DNA of 64,000 nt from WTFY01 sp011523795 (GTDB lineage Bacteria; Pseudomonadota; Gammaproteobacteria; UBA4575): the NCBI GenBank assembly GCA_965207475.1, contig OZ242278.1, forward strand, positions 248,001-312,000, read 5' to 3'. The position numbers were made by a program, and so were the translations under genes. Below, one piece after another: positions 1 through 6,616 of the stretch (its first letter is position 1; the number at the start of each line of letters is the position of its first letter). The notes below the pieces were generated by a model. It was not told where the DNA came from, ran no database searches, and saw only the letters and a program-made list of their open reading frames with translations.

Positions 1-1
1 T

Positions 2-136
2 TCGATTCCGGAAAACATGAAACTGCCTGACAACCAGCAGGACCGTGACATGCTTGCACGGGAGCTGCTGGTAAAATTCCAGATGTCACCCAATCATCCG
101 ATGGTTGACTTGATGAAGGCATACGCTAAATTCTGA
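2..136 (+). CDS. C-terminal end of an unidentified protein (partial)
   Basis: The frame is open from the window edge to a TGA at 134-136 and gives the last 44 residues of a protein, ending in MKAYAKF. The tail is mostly polar and predicted helical, with several Met and Pro residues. No family is recognisable from so short a piece. It lies 58 bases upstream of the ammonium transporter on the same strand, so the two may be co-transcribed. It does not look like the end of GlnK/PII, the usual Amt partner. Confidence 0.5.
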   Translation, partial: SIPENMKLPDNQQDRDMLARELLVKFQMSPNHPMVDLMKAYAKF

Positions 137-194
137 AAGGGCATGTCGATATGTTGAACGTGCAAGGATAGCTAGAAAACAAGAGGAAACAGCT

Positions 195-1601
195 ATGACT
201 GATGCATTGGGCTCGCTGACTGTCGTCTTTACCGAGTTTTATTACTGGGTAACGGTAGTCTTCATGTTTTTAATTCATGTGGGCTTCTGCATGTATGAAG
301 TAGGGGCTTCGAGGCACAGGAACCACTTACATACCCTGATGAAGAACATCATGATCATACCCCTGGTCACGATTACCTTCTTTTTCTTTGGCTGGTGGAT
401 TTATTTTGCATTTCCATACGGACCGGGGATCATGGGCGGTCTCCAGAGTGCAGCGCATGCAACTCCCTGGAGCGAGCTGATGGGCCCACACATGGGCGGA
501 CCTCCTTTACAGGAATCACTCAGTGCGGACGACACCGCATTTTGGGCACGTATAAACGGTGTCTTCTGGGCCGCATTTTTGCTGTTCTCCTGGACCGCCG
601 CATCCATCGTGTCAGGTGCCGTGATTGAACGGATCAAATCCGGCGGGTTTTGGATCCTGGCCATCCTCATCGGCTCCGTATTCTGGATTATCGATGCTGC
701 CTGGGGCTGGCACTGGGATGGCTGGATGGTGCACAAGCTGGGCTACCATGATGCTTACGCGTCAGGCGTAATACATGCCATCGCAGGTGGCTTTGCTTTA
801 GGCGTGCTGCTGGTCCTGGGCCCGAGGATAGGGAAATTCCGCAAAGACGGGTCACCACGCAGTATCAATCCGCATAACCCCTGGCTGGTATGCGTAGGGA
901 TCTTTCTGATTTATACGGGCTTTTGGGGATTCTATGCAGCGTGCAATGTGCCGATCATAGATTTTTTTGGAAGCGACATGCTGGACGTGGATGGCAAAAC
1001 AATGTTTACCGCTACCAACATCTACCTGGGTCCGACCACATTGTCCGCAATCACCTTCAATTTCCTGATTGCCTTGTCAGGCGGCTTGCTGGGCGGATAC
1101 ATCTTTTCCAAGGGTGACCCGTTCTGGACGTTTTCCGGGGGCCTTGCAGGGCTCATTGCAGCTTCCGCGGGGAATGACCTGTACCACCCGATGCAGGCAT
1201 TTATCATCTCTATTGCCGGCGTGTTTGTCGCATACAAAATGCATCACTGGGTAGAGCGCAAGTTCAAGATCGATGATGCCGTAGGCGCAGTTGCAGTACA
1301 TGGGTATGCAGGATTCTTTGGAGTGGTTGTGTGCGGCTTTGTATTGTGGGGTTATCCCGCTTCGCCTTTTGAAGGATACGCAGCCATCACGCCATGGGGG
1401 CAATTTATTGGTGCTCTCATCATGTTTTTCGTTCTGGGATTTCTGCCCGGATTCATTGCGGCAAAGATACTTAAGGCAACGGGGTTGCTGCGTATCTCCA
1501 GAGAAGTCGAGCTGGCCGGCCTTGACCTCACTTTGGGCGTGGAAAACGAAGAGGCAGCCGTGGAACTGGAGAAGGCACTGGACGCAGAAGTGCGCAATTA
1601 G
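195..1601 (+). CDS. amt: Ammonium transporter, Amt family
   Basis: Inner-membrane Amt/Mep/Rh channel that takes up ammonium. The 468-residue product is strongly hydrophobic, with about 11 membrane segments. The twin-histidine pore is intact: His194 in GVIHAIAGG and His369 in AVAVHGYAG. Asp186 lies eight residues before His194, the same spacing as the conserved Asp/His pair in AmtB. The cytoplasmic tail keeps the family motif as ELAGLDLTLGVE. The N-terminal part, with many Trp and Phe residues around 15-70 and 160-180, looks divergent from E. coli AmtB. The start is supported by AGAGGAAA six bases upstream of the ATG. No GlnK gene follows. Instead there is a small membrane protein gene 47 bases downstream. 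Family certain, exact substrate inferred. Confidence 0.93.
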   Translation: MTDALGSLTVVFTEFYYWVTVVFMFLIHVGFCMYEVGASRHRNHLHTLMKNIMIIPLVTITFFFFGWWIYFAFPYGPGIMGGLQSAAHATPWSELMGPHMGGPPLQESLSADDTAFWARINGVFWAAFLLFSWTAASIVSGAVIERIKSGGFWILAILIGSVFWIIDAAWGWHWDGWMVHKLGYHDAYASGVIHAIAGGFALGVLLVLGPRIGKFRKDGSPRSINPHNPWLVCVGIFLIYTGFWGFYAACNVPIIDFFGSDMLDVDGKTMFTATNIYLGPTTLSAITFNFLIALSGGLLGGYIFSKGDPFWTFSGGLAGLIAASAGNDLYHPMQAFIISIAGVFVAYKMHHWVERKFKIDDAVGAVAVHGYAGFFGVVVCGFVLWGYPASPFEGYAAITPWGQFIGALIMFFVLGFLPGFIAAKILKATGLLRISREVELAGLDLTLGVENEEAAVELEKALDAEVRN

Positions 1602-1648
1602 GCAACGACAGTATCAACAGACAATAATGACTACAGAGGGACTGGCTT

Positions 1649-1867
1649 ATGTCAACAGGTATGAAAAGCTTCGAAAATCTAGATCAGGCTGGGGCCATCT
1701 ATCCCATGGTGGGCATGGAAGGGGTACTCGCACTGGTTGGCATTGCAATTTGGATCATATGGCATTTCTGGCAAATCTGCATTGAAAACCGCGAGCATCG
1801 GAAAGACATTGAAAATGCCAAAACATGGCATGCGGAGCGGACGAAAAAGCTCTCAAAAAATGACTGA
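1649..1867 (+). CDS. Small single-span membrane protein next to Amt
   Basis: A 72-residue protein with one clear membrane segment at about residues 22-43 (MEGVLALVGIAIWIIWHFW). It is followed by a basic, charged tail rich in Glu, Lys and Arg that should face the cytoplasm. It begins 47 bases after amt on the same strand and is probably co-transcribed. It is not a PII protein. I do not recognise the family. A role as accessory subunit of the divergent Amt channel is inference from position only. Confidence 0.6.
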   Translation: MSTGMKSFENLDQAGAIYPMVGMEGVLALVGIAIWIIWHFWQICIENREHRKDIENAKTWHAERTKKLSKND

Positions 1868-1905
1868 GCAGAACCGCCTGCAGGTCAGCCAGCATAAGCA
1901 GGGCA

Positions 1906-3582
1906 TCAATAAAAATCCTCGTATATGGAAATCAGGAAACTGACAAGCGGCTGTACGTCTCGAGATGAGATTCGCACGTTTCTGAGTTCACTGTCAGCAT
2001 TTCTGATCAGTCCATTTCTGCTGCTGTTGGAGGAAGCAATATAAAACCCGACCGTTGCATGCAGGTCGCTTATCTGGCCATTATGCATGTATGGCGCTGA
2101 GTGACCCAGGTTCCGCAATGTTGGCGTCTTGAATGCAGCGATGGCCTTTTGCAAAGCCATGTCATCTGTTAGACAGGTGGCTTCATCACCGCAGAACAAG
2201 TTGCGCAGGTGCCCCTGAACATTTGGATAATCAGCATTAAGGAAAATGTTCCAGGCACCCAAGTCTGTTGCCAGGGTGTTTGACTCAGACGCTGCTTTTC
2301 GAAAGATTCCCAGCCTGTCAGGGTGTGCAGGGGTTGCAGGCAAATAAAACCTGGCCCTTTCACCGCGCTGTTTCAGGTCAGGGATTTGCAGGTTCTGGAA
2401 AGAGCCTTGGCCGTGTATCGCCTCATACTCGACTTGGGTGACCCCGATATTGTGCAGACTGAAGTCGGTAAAATGCGGGGCAGGGTGGCATATGGCACAA
2501 TTGCCAGCTCCACGCCCGGGAACTGGTTTACGATTGAAAAATACCCTGAGTCCTTGCAGTTCCATCTCGCCGAACGCATAGGACTGATCATGGAACCTGA
2601 ATTGACCGTTTTCCGTGTTCGGGTTGCTTTTTACGAACTTCAGGTTTCCGCTCTCATCAAGCGACTCAATCATTGCCAGCAATCGGTTGCCATAGTCTTC
2701 ATCCGATTCATCCTCGCTTGGATGGGCAGGTAAGCTGTTGGTTGCCAGGAACAGGTCGTAGGGCGAGTAACTGTGCCTGTTTTCAGCAAACTTCAGGCTA
2801 TCCATGTACCGTTCCAGTAAGTAGGCAACACTCTCCAGAATATCGTTGCAGGTTCTTTCTGACACCTTGATACGGTGACCAGCATCAATCATGTACTTTT
2901 CAGGCAGCTGGCCTGACTCTGAAAGTCCTGAAAACACTTCAGGATACGACCAACCGCCGAATTTTTTTGCCAAGCCACCTGTTCCATCGTCCTGCCGGAT
3001 GACATTGCAAACATGACGGATGGCAACTTCCTGCTCATCAGGCAGCCATCCCAGATTACGTCCTGTGAGCGTGGAAACAATCAAGTCCCTTGCAGATGAA
3101 AACTCACCGTCATGATGGAGTACAAGATTATCTCTTTTCGAAAGCGAGCCTACCAGTACAGGTGAATTTCGAACGGTTACCAACTGACCGTCATCACGCT
3201 CCGCCAAAGGGCTCCTTGATGCAAAATCGGCAAAGGCCCGCATGCCGAGTTCTTTCTGGTCGGCATGCTCATCCACCATATGGCATGTTCGGCAACTGTA
3301 GGATGTTCCTTTAAACGGGCTTGTGGCAAAAGGAATCTGGTAGGGCGGAAGACCAAAGAACCTGAAAGTCTTTTCCAGCCTGGGGTCACCTTGAGCGAGC
3401 GTCTCGTTGATTCCACCACCACGGGCCACGAAGTCGTGAAAGTACTGGGCAAACCTGGTTTCCTGGAATAACCTTGCTCCATGGAAGATTTCTCCGGGCA
3501 ATGGGTGCTGCTCTGCACTGGCCTGGAGTGAGGAGAAAATAACCGATGCGAAAACTGCAAAATGGGAAATTCGTCTGAGCAT
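1906..3582 (-). CDS. Secreted diheme cytochrome c peroxidase / MauG-family protein
   Basis: Periplasmic c-type cytochrome of the CcpA/MauG superfamily. From the chosen ATG at 3582 the product is 558 residues and starts with a Sec signal peptide (MLRRISHFAVFASVIF, cleavage near ASAEQ). An ATG 48 bases upstream would put 16 charged residues before the signal and is less likely. There are two heme-binding CXXCH motifs, CRTCH in the N-terminal half and CAICH in the second domain. The family motif FKTPTLRNLGHSAPYMHNG lies near the C-terminus. The protein is longer than classical CcpA (about 330 residues), with an extended inter-heme region, which fits the large 'di-heme oxidase' subgroup. It lies downstream of an unknown secreted protein and a secreted cupin on the same strand, but a strong terminator precedes it, so it probably has its own promoter. 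Peroxidase versus oxidase activity cannot be settled. Confidence 0.85.
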   Translation of the reverse strand: MLRRISHFAVFASVIFSSLQASAEQHPLPGEIFHGARLFQETRFAQYFHDFVARGGGINETLAQGDPRLEKTFRFFGLPPYQIPFATSPFKGTSYSCRTCHMVDEHADQKELGMRAFADFASRSPLAERDDGQLVTVRNSPVLVGSLSKRDNLVLHHDGEFSSARDLIVSTLTGRNLGWLPDEQEVAIRHVCNVIRQDDGTGGLAKKFGGWSYPEVFSGLSESGQLPEKYMIDAGHRIKVSERTCNDILESVAYLLERYMDSLKFAENRHSYSPYDLFLATNSLPAHPSEDESDEDYGNRLLAMIESLDESGNLKFVKSNPNTENGQFRFHDQSYAFGEMELQGLRVFFNRKPVPGRGAGNCAICHPAPHFTDFSLHNIGVTQVEYEAIHGQGSFQNLQIPDLKQRGERARFYLPATPAHPDRLGIFRKAASESNTLATDLGAWNIFLNADYPNVQGHLRNLFCGDEATCLTDDMALQKAIAAFKTPTLRNLGHSAPYMHNGQISDLHATVGFYIASSNSSRNGLIRNADSELRNVRISSRDVQPLVSFLISIYEDFY

Positions 3583-3632
3583 GTTCAAGTGATATCCGTG
3601 CCTGCAAATATCATAAGCATGCCTGCCCAATT

Positions 3633-3666
3633 AAAAAAGCCCCGGTCTTTCAACCGGGGCTTTTTT
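3633..3666. terminator. Strong bidirectional rho-independent terminator
   Basis: A perfect stem (aaaaaagccccggt / accggggctttttt) closes a six-base loop, with A and T tracts on both sides. It lies 17 bases beyond the stop of the 3683-5134 minus-strand gene and should end that transcript before the diheme cytochrome gene. A nearly identical hairpin occurs at 19686-19715. Confidence 0.9.
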
Positions 3667-3682
3667 ATAGACTGCTTGAGTT

Positions 3683-5134
3683 CTACTGTGCAGGCATTAC
3701 GGGTTCTTCCACAGTTGGGTATTTCAAGGTGATCTCGTCTCCTAGATCACCTGCATGAGGATTCTTTTCTCCTCTTTCAGTGTTATAGGGGTCGGTGTAT
3801 ACCCCGTACTCTCCCGGCTGGATCGTATACTGGAGTTCCTGCACTCCGTGCCCGGCGTTAGCCAGGTACTTGTTTGGGTTATTCCAGCTTTCCCCGTCAA
3901 GGTTTGCGAAGAACTTGATGTCAACCAGTACCCCATCACAAAGTGGTGTAATCTCTTCATAGTTGGTAGGCCAGCCCGCTGCACCGGTAGTCTTTGGATA
4001 GTTACTCCAGTCACCACCTTTCAGTGGACATGCACCACCTCCGCCAAATGCTGCGCGGTCAGGGTGGTGTACACCATACAGGGGTAAACCCTTGGCAGCG
4101 GCTATTTCCCCGTTCTCCAGGTGGAACCTGGGCTCATAGGTCACTTCAGTCTTGACGTCCTGCCCGACTGCCTTGATGTGCTCGTAATAATCACCGGACG
4201 GGCGGACATACTGGAAGTCTTGATTGTCGGAATTGTCAAAGACTGCTGTAATGAACAGGTAAGGTTCATTGAAGAAGGGACGCTCGATGAGGTAGAACTC
4301 GGCGTTGGTCTTGCTAATATCAACAGGTTGCCAGTTGACTGAACTTTCATCCTCGCCACCTACATTGACCCACGCCCTAGCATCCGGAAACAGGTCAACC
4401 CGCAGCACTTTGGTGTAAAGCTCATTGACATCAAGGCCCGCGCGTTTTCCAAGCGGTCCCACTTGGCCTGCACCAGACTGGCTGAATGCATAATCTATTG
4501 CCTTTCTGGCATAGGGATACTGATTCGCAGACATGGTGCAGTAAAAATGCGGCAAGTCAATGGCGACATGGTCACTGTATTTGCCCTTGTACTTGGGATG
4601 ATGCAGGGGAACATCGATAAAGTTCAGATGGCCATCTTCAGCAACTCTCTGATGGGGATGCTTGTAACCACCCCAGCTTTCTTCCGGCAAATAGCTTGCA
4701 TAGTCACTCTCTATGGTGGCCATGTTGCCTTCATCGAATAAATCCGCACCATCTTTCAGCCCCTGTGCACCCTGCTTCCTGTACTCGCGGATGGTTCCGT
4801 TGTCCTGCACTCGCCATAAGCCGTGTTTTCCTTCTCCTATCATTGTCATGGTTTGTTCGATGACATTTACGAAGCGGTAGGTATAGTTCGTGTTCATATA
4901 CCCTGAAAAGACCGGCAGGTGCGGGATTTTCGAATGCGTGGTTGCAGGACGGCCCGCACCTACCAATTTGGCTTGCCCGTCATCTTTCGCGACTGCCTGA
5001 TCACTCGTGTAGTAATAGGGGTCGCCCTGTGTCAGGTCTTTTATATGGTCGGCATCTTCTGCACCTAAGTGAGTGGCTAAAGCTAGCAATAGCACACAGG
5101 CAGAACATGGCAATACTTTACTTATGTAGTTCAT
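3683..5134 (-). CDS. Secreted protein of unknown function (483 aa)
   Basis: Not recognised as any family. The start at 5134 is chosen because GAGAGGTAA lies just upstream and it places a Sec signal peptide (MNYISKVLPCSACVLLLAL, cleavage near LGAED) at the N-terminus. The ATG 24 bases upstream has no such site. The mature protein is acidic, rich in Tyr, Asn, Pro and Gly, and has no membrane segment or CXXCH. It has a few cysteines (CTMSAN, GACPLKGGDW, LCDG) that could form disulfides. It is followed by a strong terminator and preceded by a secreted cupin 41 bases upstream, so those two probably form an operon. It is likely periplasmic or extracellular. The function is unknown. Confidence 0.8.
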   Translation of the reverse strand: MNYISKVLPCSACVLLLALATHLGAEDADHIKDLTQGDPYYYTSDQAVAKDDGQAKLVGAGRPATTHSKIPHLPVFSGYMNTNYTYRFVNVIEQTMTMIGEGKHGLWRVQDNGTIREYRKQGAQGLKDGADLFDEGNMATIESDYASYLPEESWGGYKHPHQRVAEDGHLNFIDVPLHHPKYKGKYSDHVAIDLPHFYCTMSANQYPYARKAIDYAFSQSGAGQVGPLGKRAGLDVNELYTKVLRVDLFPDARAWVNVGGEDESSVNWQPVDISKTNAEFYLIERPFFNEPYLFITAVFDNSDNQDFQYVRPSGDYYEHIKAVGQDVKTEVTYEPRFHLENGEIAAAKGLPLYGVHHPDRAAFGGGGACPLKGGDWSNYPKTTGAAGWPTNYEEITPLCDGVLVDIKFFANLDGESWNNPNKYLANAGHGVQELQYTIQPGEYGVYTDPYNTERGEKNPHAGDLGDEITLKYPTVEEPVMPAQ

Positions 5135-5175
5135 GTTTATTACCTCTCGCTCGGACATATCTAGATTGTGGTAGT

Positions 5176-5610
5176 TTAAAGCTCCTCTTGGGTTCTTTGC
5201 CCGCAGTAAAACCCAAGCCCTGAAGAATTTGATGAAAATGTAATTGCTGCACCTTTGTCAAAGTAAATCACATCGCCTGCAACCGCATGAAATGTTTCGC
5301 CACCCTCTTCAACAATAGTCATTTCGCCTTCAACAATAATTTTTGCCTCATCGTAGGTATACGTGTATTTCAGCGGATCGCCTTTTTCCATCCTGAATAA
5401 TCCGCAGGTTATCGGTGCATCAGGATCGTTTGATGAAACCACGTCAGCTATAAATGCATTCACGCCCTCCATATCCATAGAGGCAAGTTCCATACTTCCC
5501 GCACCCTTAAAAGTCTTCATTTTTGGATCACTCTCTGCAGTAGCAGTCGTCGAGTAGGCAAGAACAAGCAAAGCGGAAAAGGCAAAAGCAGTTAAATTTC
5601 GTACAAGCAT
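5176..5610 (-). CDS. Secreted cupin-fold protein
   Basis: A 144-residue protein with a Sec signal peptide (MLVRNLTAFAFSALLVLAYS, cleavage near ATAES) and a single cupin-like beta barrel. The start at 5610 has AAGGAG seven bases upstream. The core resembles EutQ-type or ethanolamine-utilisation cupins: DEAKIIVEGEMTIVEEGGETFHAVAGDVIYFDKGAAITF. The usual metal-binding histidines are largely missing, so a metal-dependent enzyme activity is doubtful. It lies 41 bases upstream of the unknown secreted protein and is probably in one transcript with it. A binding role is inferred. Confidence 0.72.
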   Translation of the reverse strand: MLVRNLTAFAFSALLVLAYSTTATAESDPKMKTFKGAGSMELASMDMEGVNAFIADVVSSNDPDAPITCGLFRMEKGDPLKYTYTYDEAKIIVEGEMTIVEEGGETFHAVAGDVIYFDKGAAITFSSNSSGLGFYCGQRTQEEL

Positions 5611-5892
5611 GCTTTTCTCCTTGAATATACATAGCGAACACCCTGTAAAGGTCTGCAATCAAGCTATGAGCCTGTCTTCAGGTTACCAGCTTGTGACCCA
5701 TGTAATAGGCTGCTCCGATTACCTGATAGTCACCTGTCGGCATATGCCCGTCAATGACTCATACGAAGTAACCCTTTAGTGGTATATATTATTGACGGCG
5801 AGTCATGCCGGTCAACCGGTTTCAATCTATTACGCAGGATGCAACGGTAATTTAGGCTGGCAACCCCAGTTTGTCTCATCGCCGCACAGTAG

Positions 5893-6570
5893 TTAGTAAT
5901 GCAACTCAAGCAACGAGGCATACCCGACAGGCGCCCCCTTGAACTCCATGCCGGCGTCAACCAGACAAGACCACATGTACTCAGTTGATGAGCAGTCAAA
6001 CAGTAGATGGAAGGCAGGTATTTCACCCATGTTATTGCGGATGACGATACAGTTCGTGCGTGCTACAGAAGTCTGTGCGATGGCTCCTCCAGAAAAGTTT
6101 TTGACTCGCAGGTCCACGCCGCAAAGTTTTGCCAGTGCATCAGTCGAGTACTGGCCGGTAAGCATCAACCAGGCGGATGCACTGGATCGGGGTACGGTAT
6201 AGCATCCGGCCGGCCGGCTGTGCTTGTGTTTTTCCTCCAAGCGAGCACATTGATCAAGACGGCTGCCCAGGCCATTCAAGACCAGGATTTCGGAATCGGA
6301 CAGCCTGGCAACCAGCAAGCCGTCTTCCTGAAGGTAGGCACGGTTGTTGTGCTGACCGATTTTCAGGCCTGCCGAGCTTGCCCATTGAACCATTTCCGGG
6401 CCTTTGAAACCTGTTCTGGGCAGTGGGGTCAGATCAGCCAGGCCAAGCTGCATAGCCTGGGCAGCCTCTTGGTTCTCGCCGTTACCGTAGTCCATCACAC
6501 AGGAAGCATTCATACAGCTTTCAAATCGCGCGCCTGCCGATATGAGCGTTCTATAGTGAGGACTTCTCAT
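5893..6570 (-). CDS. soxG: Sarcosine oxidase gamma subunit-like protein
   Basis: Last gene of a soxBDAG-type operon. The product resembles the gamma subunit of heterotetrameric sarcosine oxidase. It has a GcvT-like fold without catalytic residues of its own, with segments such as VARLSDSEILVLNG, SSASAWLMLTGQYSTDALAKLCGVDL and TNCIVIRNN. The start is uncertain. I chose the ATG at 6570, which leaves a 46-base gap to the alpha subunit gene. An ATG at 6648 would overlap the alpha gene by 32 bases. Neither has a convincing ribosome site. Divergent, as gamma subunits usually are; identity rests on both sequence and gene order. Confidence 0.8.
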   Translation of the reverse strand: MRSPHYRTLISAGARFESCMNASCVMDYGNGENQEAAQAMQLGLADLTPLPRTGFKGPEMVQWASSAGLKIGQHNNRAYLQEDGLLVARLSDSEILVLNGLGSRLDQCARLEEKHKHSRPAGCYTVPRSSASAWLMLTGQYSTDALAKLCGVDLRVKNFSGGAIAQTSVARTNCIVIRNNMGEIPAFHLLFDCSSTEYMWSCLVDAGMEFKGAPVGYASLLELHY

Positions 6571-6616
6571 GTTGAAATCCGTGGGATGTACTGTTTGCGA
6601 CACAACCTGCTCCCGG

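Noticed and set aside
137..194. Sigma-54 promoter in front of amt
   Set aside because: No GG and GC elements with the required 10-base spacing were found.
5659..5892. Glycine or cobalamin riboswitch near the sarcosine oxidase operon
   Set aside because: The GC-rich stretch has some pairing potential but lacks the conserved cores, and it lies downstream of the operon rather than upstream.
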